Assembly (NCBI GenBank): GCA_002441285.1 | Contig: DJVR01000009.1 | Span: 1-25,188 of the forward strand | Length of the DNA: 25,188 nt | From: Candidatus Atribacteria bacterium UBA6251 | Lineage (GTDB): Bacteria; Atribacterota; Phoenicimicrobiia; Phoenicimicrobiales; Phoenicimicrobiaceae | Direction of reading: 5' to 3' | Shown here: piece by piece, positions 1 through 7,526 of the stretch | Position numbering within the stretch: the stretch's first letter is position 1 | Layout: each line of letters begins with the position of its first letter | Made by a program: the position numbers and the translations under genes | Notes under the pieces: model-generated | What the model was told of the DNA's origin: nothing | The model's database searches: none | The model's input: only the letters and a program-made list of their open reading frames with translations

Positions 1-23
1 CACTTTTAAAGTTTAACTAACAG

Positions 24-62
24 AAAAAATTTAAAAAAATATTAATTTTTTTTAAATTTTTT
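24..62. repeat. A/T-only inverted repeat downstream of ssnA
   Basis: An A6-T3-A7 run (24-39) faces a T8-A3-T6 run (46-62) across a 6-nt loop, giving about 16 A:T pairs with one bulged T. It lies just past the last stop codon of the purine cluster. It could act as a weak bidirectional terminator, but with no G:C pairs in the stem and generally AT-rich surroundings this is uncertain. Confidence 0.3.
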
Positions 63-95
63 TTAAAAATCAATTTTTTATTTATTCTTAAATTT

Positions 96-1427
96 TTAAA
101 ATCTTTCCCAAAAGTTAAAGGCTTGTTCCTGGACCTTTTGAGTAAGTATTTTATAATCAAGATTGATTATTTCTTTTCCTTCCATCAATATTTTGCCACC
201 CACTATAGTAGTATCTACTCTATCACCAGTTATACCAAATAAAAGATGGAAATAGAAGTTATTTCTATTAATTGGTGTAGGTGAATAATAGTCTATTACT
301 ATAAGATCAGCCGGAGCACCTATCTGCAGGGTACCTAATTTTTTATCAAAAAATTTATTCGCAATCTCACGGTTAGTGTGAAAAACGAGGTCAAATATTT
401 CCTGCCCTCCAGCTTGGGGATCTTTCATTTCATGTTTTTGTAGAAGGTTAGCTACTTTAATGCTTTCAAACATATCTGCTGTATAACCATCTGTACCTAA
501 ACCAACCTGTACACCCTTATTTAAAACAGCTTGGATCGGAAGAGCTCCCACTGCATTATTCATATTCGATTCTGGATTATGAATCAAATAACTACCGCTA
601 TCTCTTAAAATTTCCCACTCTTCTTCTGATAAATTTACCCCATGAATAGCTAAAGTCCCTGGTCGCAAAATTCTATGCTGATTAAGCCGATACGCTACCC
701 CTTTATAACCTCTGGTTTTACTATCGTAATAATCTTCCTTTCCCTCCGCAATATGTAGATGAAAGGGGGTTTCTAGCTCATCAGCTAAATCCGCTGCTTT
801 TTCTAAGGTAGAATTTTGTAAGGTAAAGGCTGCATGTAGGCCAATCATACCATTTAAATAACCAGAATTATTGCGTTTTATTTTTTTTATAAATCTTTCG
901 TTCTCCCTAATTCCAGCTAAAGCCTTTTGGTGACCATCGCGATCCGAGACTTCGTAGGCCAAACTCGCTCGAATACCACTCTGCTGAACAGCTTCTTCCA
1001 GGATATCTAAACTACCTTCAATTAGGTTAGAGCTGGCGTGATGATCAAAAATAGTAGTAGTACCCTTTTTTATACAATCCAATAGAGCGTAAAGAGCACT
1101 ATAATAGATATCTTTTTCTCCTAGTGCCTTATCCAGCCTCCACCAGAGTTTTTCTAATATTTCCCCAAATTTAGTAGGCAATTGTGCAGTTTTTAGATCC
1201 ATCCCTCGAGCAAAAGTACTATAAAGATGAGTATGTGTATTGATCATTCCGGGCATAATTATTTTCCCTTGAACATTTTTAAAAATTGCATGAGGATATT
1301 TTTTTTGTAATATTGAAGTATCTCCTAAATCCAGTATCCTTCCCCCTTCAATAACTACGCCTCCTTTGGATATAATTTCAGAATCTTTATTAAGAGTAAT
1401 TACTATTCCATTCCCCAGAATTAACAT
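96..1427 (-). CDS. ssnA: SsnA-type amidohydrolase (putative aminohydrolase of the purine cluster)
   Basis: This 443-aa protein is a metal-dependent amidohydrolase of the chlorohydrolase / guanine-deaminase group. E. coli SsnA is nearly the same length. Visible metal-site motifs are HTH (65-67), HLHIAE (223-228), IHG (His262) and GTDG (Asp313). The segments LWWRLDKAL (94-102) and DHHAS (128-132) are what I remember as SsnA hallmarks rather than guanine deaminase or AtzA. SsnA is genetically tied to anaerobic purine/urate use, but its exact substrate is not settled. It probably hydrolyses an amidine or amino group on a purine-derived ring. It is the last gene of the block, 13 bp after the 8-oxoguanine-deaminase-like gene and behind an AAAGGAGGAGAAA ribosome site. 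It looks intact. The alternatives are other deaminases of the TRZ/ATZ family. Confidence 0.85.
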   Translation of the reverse strand: MLILGNGIVITLNKDSEIISKGGVVIEGGRILDLGDTSILQKKYPHAIFKNVQGKIIMPGMINTHTHLYSTFARGMDLKTAQLPTKFGEILEKLWWRLDKALGEKDIYYSALYALLDCIKKGTTTIFDHHASSNLIEGSLDILEEAVQQSGIRASLAYEVSDRDGHQKALAGIRENERFIKKIKRNNSGYLNGMIGLHAAFTLQNSTLEKAADLADELETPFHLHIAEGKEDYYDSKTRGYKGVAYRLNQHRILRPGTLAIHGVNLSEEEWEILRDSGSYLIHNPESNMNNAVGALPIQAVLNKGVQVGLGTDGYTADMFESIKVANLLQKHEMKDPQAGGQEIFDLVFHTNREIANKFFDKKLGTLQIGAPADLIVIDYYSPTPINRNNFYFHLLFGITGDRVDTTIVGGKILMEGKEIINLDYKILTQKVQEQAFNFWERF

Positions 1428-1440
1428 TTTCTCCTCCTTT

Positions 1441-2799
1441 CTAGCCTTCTATCATTTTCTGCGAAATTTTATTAGCTTTTTCGGCTATCTTCTCTTCATC
1501 GATATTAACCAATCTCCCTCCTCGAACTACTATTTTTCCGTCCACAATAGTAATATCCACCATTTGAGAATCTCCACAGGTAATCAGAGCTGAAACGATA
1601 TCTGACAGTCCACCAGCAAATCCTAAATGGTTAGCTTTTACCAAAAACATATCTGCTGCTTTTCCTTCTTCTATACTACCAATACTTTCTTGATTCAGAA
1701 TTTCTCTGCCTCCATTAGTGGCTATACTCAACACTTCCTCAGCTGATATACTGGAAATACCATAAATTAAACGATGTAGCAAAAAAGCAGCCTTAAGTTC
1801 AGACAACATATTAGAAGAATCATTACTCGCACTGCCATCTACTGCCAAACCTACCCGTACTCCTTTTTTTAACATATACGGAATATTGGCCACTCCAGAA
1901 GATAATTTTTGATTGGAAACCGGGCAATGAGCAACGCCAGTTCCAGTTTGAGCTAATATCTCTATTTCACTTTTATTAAAATGCACTCCATGCGCAAACC
2001 AGACATCCTTACCCAACCAACCAACTTTTTTCATATACTCTAATGGTCTAAATCCAAAATAACTCAGACAAAATTCATTTTCATCCTTAGTCTCTGCCAA
2101 ATGGGTATGACTCTCAATTTTATAATTTCGGGCTAATTTGATCGATTCTCGTAAAAGGTTTTCGGTCACAGAAAAAGGTGAACAGGGAGCTAATGCTATC
2201 CTCTGCATAGCTAAAGGATGATAATTATGATATTTTTCTATCAATCTTTGTGAATCACGTAGTATTTCCTCTTCATCTTGCACTACCTCATCAGGAGGTA
2301 ATCCTCCATTTTTTTTACTTAAGGACATACTCCCCCGGCAAGCATGGAATCTTATTCCTATTTCTTGAGCTGCCCTGAATTCTTCATCTATTAAATTTTC
2401 AGGCTGGTTTTGGGGGAAAACATAAAAATGATCTACTGTAGTGGTGCAACCAGTTTTAAGTAGTTCTCCCATAGCTACAAAGCTGCTATAATATACCGCT
2501 TCAGGAGTTAAACGTGACCAGATCGGGTATAAAAATTTCAACCAATCAAATAATTCTTTATCCTGTACTTGAGAAATATTTCTAGTTAAAGTCTGATAAA
2601 AATGATGATGGGTGTTAATTAATCCAGGAAAAAGAAAATAATCTTTCCCTTCGATTATTTCTTCAGCCTCCTCTTCTATGTTATGGGAAATCTTACTAAT
2701 AAGGTTATCTTTGATTAGAAGACTATGGTCCTTTAATCTCTTCCTCTCTTTATCCATAGTAATAATTTCTCGAACATTTTTAATTAAAATAGAAGACAT
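1441..2799 (-). CDS. 8-oxoguanine deaminase-like amidohydrolase
   Basis: This 452-aa amidohydrolase has a complete mononuclear metal site: HHH at 64-66 (HxH), HTHLAE (231-236), AHG (His270) and AVDG (Asp321). The stretch after HxH (HFYQTLTR, then ELFDWLKFLYPIW, 82-94) and DGSASND (321-327) resemble the 8-oxoguanine deaminases and the related hydroxyatrazine/TRZ enzymes. 8-Oxoguanine deaminase makes urate plus ammonia from 8-oxoguanine, which fits a cluster containing xanthine-dehydrogenase subunits and SsnA. The gene sits 15 bp downstream of the 2Fe-2S subunit and 13 bp upstream of ssnA, so co-transcription is very likely. Family membership is firm. The substrate is inferred from motif resemblance and neighbours; guanine or another aminopurine remains possible. 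Confidence 0.75.
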   Translation of the reverse strand: MSSILIKNVREIITMDKERKRLKDHSLLIKDNLISKISHNIEEEAEEIIEGKDYFLFPGLINTHHHFYQTLTRNISQVQDKELFDWLKFLYPIWSRLTPEAVYYSSFVAMGELLKTGCTTTVDHFYVFPQNQPENLIDEEFRAAQEIGIRFHACRGSMSLSKKNGGLPPDEVVQDEEEILRDSQRLIEKYHNYHPLAMQRIALAPCSPFSVTENLLRESIKLARNYKIESHTHLAETKDENEFCLSYFGFRPLEYMKKVGWLGKDVWFAHGVHFNKSEIEILAQTGTGVAHCPVSNQKLSSGVANIPYMLKKGVRVGLAVDGSASNDSSNMLSELKAAFLLHRLIYGISSISAEEVLSIATNGGREILNQESIGSIEEGKAADMFLVKANHLGFAGGLSDIVSALITCGDSQMVDITIVDGKIVVRGGRLVNIDEEKIAEKANKISQKMIEG

Positions 2800-2814
2800 T
2801 TAAGGATTCTCCTT

Positions 2815-3279
2815 TTAATCTTTAGTCACACTTTCAATAGCTTCGATTATCTGCTCATAACCAGTACAGCGACATAAATTACCCTCTAAAGCAGTTTTAA
2901 TCTCTTCTCGAGTGGGATGGGGGTTTTTCAATAATAAAGCCTTGGCAGACATCAACATCCCTGGAGTACAAAAACCACACTGAACCGCATGATGATCTAG
3001 AAAAGCTTGTTGTAAAGGGTCTAATTTCCCTCCCACCTCCAATCCTTCTACAGTTAAGATCTTACTTCCATCGATTTGAGCAGTAAAAACCAGACAGGAT
3101 GCAACGGCTTTTCCATTTAGAATAACCGTGCAAGCTCCACATTCACCAATACTACATCCTTCCTTGGTTCCAGTTAATTTCAATCTATCTCTTAAAGTAT
3201 CAATTAAACGTTCTTGAGGGTTTACTTTCAAAGTTATTTTTTTACCATTAATGGTTAAATTAATTTTTATCTTTTTCAT
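2815..3279 (-). CDS. xdhC: Xanthine dehydrogenase-type 2Fe-2S subunit
   Basis: This 154-aa small subunit of a molybdenum hydroxylase carries two [2Fe-2S] clusters that pass electrons from the molybdenum site to the flavin subunit. The N-terminal plant-ferredoxin-type domain has Cys42, Cys47, Cys50 and Cys62 (CSIGECGAC). The C-terminal helical domain has CGFC (101-104) and CRC (136-138). All eight ligands are present, and the length is normal for XdhC/CoxS proteins. The start codon overlaps the FAD-subunit stop as ATGA (3276-3279), a sign of translational coupling. The subunit alone does not reveal the substrate. Its place between the Mo/FAD subunits and two purine-type deaminases supports a purine hydroxylase. 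The symbol follows the E. coli naming of the three subunits. Confidence 0.9.
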   Translation of the reverse strand: MKKIKINLTINGKKITLKVNPQERLIDTLRDRLKLTGTKEGCSIGECGACTVILNGKAVASCLVFTAQIDGSKILTVEGLEVGGKLDPLQQAFLDHHAVQCGFCTPGMLMSAKALLLKNPHPTREEIKTALEGNLCRCTGYEQIIEAIESVTKD

Positions 3280-4151
3280 TTTGTTCCTGCCTTACTTATA
3301 AACTCCTTTAAAGCTCTTATCACTAAAGCACTTAGGGCTTTACTTTTATAGGGAGTAGACCACCTTTTGCCGGTGATAGAAATCATTTCTTTAGCTATTA
3401 TTTCCCCAATCTCTTCTAAGTTTAAGTCAGTAGTTCTTTTACCATTAACTGCCCCTTCTGTTACTGGAAAAGACTGAGGGTAAGGAGTAGCAGATCCTGG
3501 AACTATCCTGCTATCCTGAAAAATATTTTCGGAATCTATCCTGGTTACCAGGGCAAGACTTAAACGTGCAATTGCTAAGGACTTCCTTCGGCCAATTTTT
3601 TGAAAATTTGCTAAATAACCTTCATTAAGTAAAGGAATTTTTATAGTAGTTAATAATTCATTTTCCTGTAATTTTGTTTGGTAAGGTCCGCTTAAAAATT
3701 CCGTAAGGGTTAATTCCCTCTTCCCTCCTGGGGAAACTAACTCTACCCGAGCCTTTAAGGCAATTAAAGGAGGTAAAAGATCAGCTGCTGGAGAAGCATT
3801 CACAATATTTCCCCCGATAGTCCCACGATTGCGAATCTGAGGCGAACCAATAGTCTGAGCAGCAAATTTTAATATAGGAAAATATTTCGCAATAAGTGTA
3901 TCTTCTATTAATTGAGTATGGGTAATTAAAGAACCAATTTCTAAAAACTGTTTCTTCAAAGCAATAAATTTTAGTTCTTCAATATTACTTATATCTAATA
4001 AATAATCAAAATGGGGTAAACGTGAACTTTTTTTATGAATATTCACAATTAAATCTGTTCCCCCGGCTAATATCTTTACTTTTTCTAATCTATCCAGATA
4101 ATAAAGGGCATCTTCAATCTTTAGAGCAGTTAAAAAATCATAATTATACAT
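3276..4151 (-). CDS. xdhB: Xanthine dehydrogenase-type FAD subunit
   Basis: This 291-aa middle subunit (XdhB/CoxM type) binds FAD and hands electrons to the final acceptor. The first FAD motif is LAGGTDL (28-34). The second is the IGSPQIRNRGTIGGN segment (101-115), followed by NASPAAD. The C-terminal CO-dehydrogenase flavoprotein domain contains KIGRRKSLAIA. The length equals that of E. coli XdhB. The start overlaps the last 8 bp of the Mo-subunit gene, and the stop overlaps the start of the 2Fe-2S gene by 4 bp, so the three subunits form a coupled unit in the order Mo, FAD, FeS. In an anaerobe the acceptor would be NAD+ or ferredoxin; the sequence does not decide this. Confidence 0.9.
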   Translation of the reverse strand: MYNYDFLTALKIEDALYYLDRLEKVKILAGGTDLIVNIHKKSSRLPHFDYLLDISNIEELKFIALKKQFLEIGSLITHTQLIEDTLIAKYFPILKFAAQTIGSPQIRNRGTIGGNIVNASPAADLLPPLIALKARVELVSPGGKRELTLTEFLSGPYQTKLQENELLTTIKIPLLNEGYLANFQKIGRRKSLAIARLSLALVTRIDSENIFQDSRIVPGSATPYPQSFPVTEGAVNGKRTTDLNLEEIGEIIAKEMISITGKRWSTPYKSKALSALVIRALKEFISKAGTK

Positions 4152-6447
4152 CGTGGTTAACCTCCCTGCTTAGAGCATGCCCCAGTAAGACTCGTTCCAA
4201 ATTTAAAGGTAAATTTCTAATTCTCTTTCCAGTAGCTTGAGCTACGGCATTAGCAATAGCTGCAGCAGTTAATTCTAAAGATGGTTCGCCTATAGATTTT
4301 GCCCCATAAGGACCATAAGGATCAGGATTCTCTACAATAATAGCTACTAAATCTGGTTTATCTTTTATGGTAGGAATCAGATACTCATCAAAATTAGTAT
4401 TTCTAATATATCCCTGGTAGGTTTCCACTTCTTCCATAATACCATAACCTAAACCCATAATTACTCCTCCATAAATTTGACCCTTTAGACAAGCTGGGTT
4501 AATGGATTTACCCACCTCATGGGCAGCTGTAATCTTTAAAATTTCTATCTGTCCAGTAGCTGTATCCACTTCCACTTCGGCTACCTGACAACCATATACA
4601 TAAGTAAAATAAGGATTACCCTGCCCAGCCTCTTCATCCCAGAAAATATCTGGAGCTTTATACCAACCATAAGCAGATAAAAAGATTCCCTCTTTATTCG
4701 CCACCTCAATCATTTCTTCATAGGAAATAATCTTTTGAGGGTTAAATTTTTCATAAATACCTTCATTTTTTAAATATAAATTTTCTTTTCTTAAATTATA
4801 TTTAGCGGCTATCATGGCTAAAATTTTATCCTTCACCTGTTGAGCAGCCAACTTAACCGCATTCCCTCCCAATATGGTGCTCCGGGAAGCTACCGTCGAT
4901 CCACTTTCAGGAGAAACTGAAGTATCTACCTCCATATAGTTTATTCTATTTAACTCTATCCCTAATTCTTCTGCCACTATCTGACTAAAGACTGTCTTTA
5001 AACCCATCCCATTCTCTGCCAAACCAGTAGAAATCAAGACACTACCATCCCGTTGAACTGCCACTATTGCACCAGCTGCATCTGTTGCCTCAGCTCCCAG
5101 ACTACATCCTCGAAAACTAATAGCCATTCCAATTCCTTTTTTCTTATCCCCGGATTGAATCTTATTATATTCCTGATATTTATTTATATAATCACTCTCT
5201 TTAATTGCTCGATTAATTACCTCTTCCAAACTCACTGTATGATTATCTAATTTCTGCCCACTGGCAGTAATAGAGTTATTATGATAGATATTCTTTAGTC
5301 GTAACTCTAACGGGTTCATTTTTAACTCTTGAGCTAGCTCGTCCATAAGCGATTCATTGGCAAAAATAATCTGGGGCGAACCATAACCTCTCATTGCCCC
5401 AGTATAAATATTATTGGTAAAATAGCCATAGGTATCAGTTTTTACATGGGGTAATTCATAAGGACCGGTAGCTTGTACCACTGAACGCCAGGTTACAAAA
5501 GGAGTCTGACAGGCATAAGCACCACTATCGGCCAAACATTTTATTTCCATTGCCACTAATTTTCCTTCTCGGGTAGCTCCTATTTTGTATTTCATTTTAT
5601 AAGGGTGGCGTTTATAACTTTCTAAAATGGACTCTTCTCTATTGTTTATTAATTTTACTGGTTGACCAGTTTTTAAGGCTAATACAGCTGCTCGAACCGA
5701 CATCGAGGAAATCACTTCATCCTTCCCCCCGAAAGAACCTCCCAGATGATTTTGAATTACTCTCACTTTATTTAAGGATACTTTTAGTGCGCTAGCCACC
5801 GCATTCCTGCAAGCAAAAGGATTCTGAATCGAACCATAAATAGTGACTAGACTATTCTGTTCATATGGTACTGCCACAACTACTTCCGGTTCAAGATAAG
5901 CATGTTCTACAAAAGGAGTACTATATTCTCTTTCTAAAATTATCTCTGCATCTTGAAATCCTTTTTCTGTATCGCCTTTTCTTAATCGATGGTGAATTAC
6001 CTGATTATTTTGTCGATCAGAATGGATTAAAAAAGAGTCTTTCCGGGCTGCTTCCTCAGGGTCAAAAATACCTGGCAACTCCTTATATTCTACCTCAATT
6101 AAATTTATAGCCTTAGAGGCTGTTTCTAGAGTATTAGCTGCTACTACCGCTATTCCATCACCAATGAAAAAAACTTCATCTTGCGCTAGAACCTGCTGAT
6201 CCTGAATAATCACTCCAATTTTATTATTGGGTATATCTTTAGCAGTAATTATTGCTTTAACACCTGGGTAAGCTAATGCTTTATCTAAATTTATCTTTAT
6301 GATTTGAGCATGGGGATATTTACTTCGTAAAACTTTACCATAAAGTAGATTAGGGAAGAAAAGGTCAGCTGCAAATTTCGCCTTACCAGTGACCTTTTCA
6401 TACCCATCTATTCGTCTTATAGGTTTATTAACCTTATCATAAACCAT
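4144..6447 (-). CDS. xdhA: Xanthine dehydrogenase-type molybdopterin subunit
   Basis: This 767-aa large catalytic subunit of a molybdenum hydroxylase inserts oxygen from water into an aromatic N-heterocycle. Domains run from an N-terminal a/b hammerhead (about 15-125) to the Mo-cofactor-binding part. Landmarks are GGSFGGKDE (236-244), AMRGYGSPQ (351-359) and GEPSLE near the C-terminus, where Glu721 is the expected catalytic base. Hand alignment to bovine xanthine oxidase places Arg321 on Arg880 (kept), Asp243 on Glu802 and Tyr355 on Phe914, so it is a purine-hydroxylase-like pocket with two conservative changes. A good ribosome site (AAGGAAG) precedes the ATG. The gene starts 27 bp after the upstream transcarbamylase gene. 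Substrates could be xanthine, hypoxanthine, urate-level purines in reverse, or another heterocycle. XdhA is the E. coli name for this subunit. Confidence 0.88.
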   Translation of the reverse strand: MVYDKVNKPIRRIDGYEKVTGKAKFAADLFFPNLLYGKVLRSKYPHAQIIKINLDKALAYPGVKAIITAKDIPNNKIGVIIQDQQVLAQDEVFFIGDGIAVVAANTLETASKAINLIEVEYKELPGIFDPEEAARKDSFLIHSDRQNNQVIHHRLRKGDTEKGFQDAEIILEREYSTPFVEHAYLEPEVVVAVPYEQNSLVTIYGSIQNPFACRNAVASALKVSLNKVRVIQNHLGGSFGGKDEVISSMSVRAAVLALKTGQPVKLINNREESILESYKRHPYKMKYKIGATREGKLVAMEIKCLADSGAYACQTPFVTWRSVVQATGPYELPHVKTDTYGYFTNNIYTGAMRGYGSPQIIFANESLMDELAQELKMNPLELRLKNIYHNNSITASGQKLDNHTVSLEEVINRAIKESDYINKYQEYNKIQSGDKKKGIGMAISFRGCSLGAEATDAAGAIVAVQRDGSVLISTGLAENGMGLKTVFSQIVAEELGIELNRINYMEVDTSVSPESGSTVASRSTILGGNAVKLAAQQVKDKILAMIAAKYNLRKENLYLKNEGIYEKFNPQKIISYEEMIEVANKEGIFLSAYGWYKAPDIFWDEEAGQGNPYFTYVYGCQVAEVEVDTATGQIEILKITAAHEVGKSINPACLKGQIYGGVIMGLGYGIMEEVETYQGYIRNTNFDEYLIPTIKDKPDLVAIIVENPDPYGPYGAKSIGEPSLELTAAAIANAVAQATGKRIRNLPLNLERVLLGHALSREVNHDV

Positions 6448-6474
6448 CGCTTCACTTCCTTTTTTGGTTATGTT

Positions 6475-7428
6475 TTATTCTTCAGCCCCCAAAACTAAAG
6501 TGAGTAGACCCATTTTTAAAACTACCCCATTAAAGGCTTCCTGCCAATAACGCGAATGCCTGGTAATATCAACATCTGGAGGTAGCTCATCCATTCTAGG
6601 TAAAGAATGTAAGATAATTGAATCAGGTTTTGCTTTCTTCTCCAGGAGTTTGCGAGTTACTCGGTAATTATCCGGAGTTGAACCTTTATCTGATTTCGCT
6701 TCCACCCGTGATACAGTGTAATCTGCCTGCACCACTGGTTCCATATAAATTACATCTGCTTCACTAATAACATCAGCAACATGCTCGGCTGTTTTAAATC
6801 GTAAATTATATTTTTTTAACTCCTCTTTAAATTCTTCGGTCAAGGACATTTCCGGAGGAGCTACGTAAATAATCTGAGTGTCAAATTGGGTAAGCGCATA
6901 GGAAAGTGAATGCATAGTACGCATACGCATATCACCAATACAGAGAAAAGTTAAACCATCAATAGTCCCTTTCTCCTGTAAAATAGTATATAAATCTGTT
7001 AACACCTGGGTAGGATGTTCTCCCCAACCATCACCGGCGTTAATTACTGGTACACTAGCCCATTTTGCTGTCTCAGCTGGTGCCCCCTGTTGGTAATGGC
7101 GCATAACAATTACATCGCCATAATACTCTAACATTTTTACAGTATCTTTAATACTTTCCTGGTAAAAATCACCAGCTCTGGTCATTTTTGCATCAGCAAA
7201 ACCAAGCACATGACCTCCGAGACGGTGCATAGCAGCTTCATGAGATAAGCGGGTACGGGTACTGGGTTGATAAAATGCAGTAACCATAGTTTTATCAGCT
7301 AAAATATTACAATTCTTGCGGCTCTTGGCAATGGGTTCATATTTTTTAGCAACTTCAAAAATTCTAAAAAAATCTTGTCTTTCAAAATCCTTTAAAGAAA
7401 GAATATCTCTTCCCAAAAAACTTCGCAT
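6475..7428 (-). CDS. Aspartate-carbamoyltransferase-like transcarbamylase, altered substrate site
   Basis: This 317-aa member of the aspartate/ornithine transcarbamylase family has an intact carbamoyl-phosphate site: PSTRTR (55-60), VMRH (108-111), HPTQ (138-141) and HSLPR (274-278). The overall sequence tracks E. coli PyrB closely, including MRTMHS (169-174), where Arg170 matches PyrB Arg167. Aspartate-specific residues differ. The PyrB 80s loop lysine (Lys84) has no counterpart (GDFYQES, 86-92), and the TRVQKER segment holding Arg229 and Gln231 reads MEPVVQA (229-235). No pyrI or biosynthetic pyrimidine gene is adjacent. It therefore probably transfers a carbamoyl group to or from another amino or ureido acid made in purine breakdown. 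The ribosome site is a perfect AGGAGG 6 nt before the ATG. A housekeeping PyrB role cannot be excluded but is disfavoured. Confidence 0.8.
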   Translation of the reverse strand: MRSFLGRDILSLKDFERQDFFRIFEVAKKYEPIAKSRKNCNILADKTMVTAFYQPSTRTRLSHEAAMHRLGGHVLGFADAKMTRAGDFYQESIKDTVKMLEYYGDVIVMRHYQQGAPAETAKWASVPVINAGDGWGEHPTQVLTDLYTILQEKGTIDGLTFLCIGDMRMRTMHSLSYALTQFDTQIIYVAPPEMSLTEEFKEELKKYNLRFKTAEHVADVISEADVIYMEPVVQADYTVSRVEAKSDKGSTPDNYRVTRKLLEKKAKPDSIILHSLPRMDELPPDVDITRHSRYWQEAFNGVVLKMGLLTLVLGAEE

Positions 7429-7526
7429 TATAAACCTCCTATTTTTATTTTTAAATTATTTTTTTAATTTTCTTGCAGTTCAAAACTTAAGCATTGCATA
7501 GAAAAGATCTTTGGTAGAAAAAATTT

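Noticed and set aside
1366..1593. Plus-strand open frames across the window (for example here, 4022-4240, 5053-5250, 20598-21116, 21884-22714)
   Set aside because: All lie antisense to well-supported genes, lack ribosome sites and show no protein motif.
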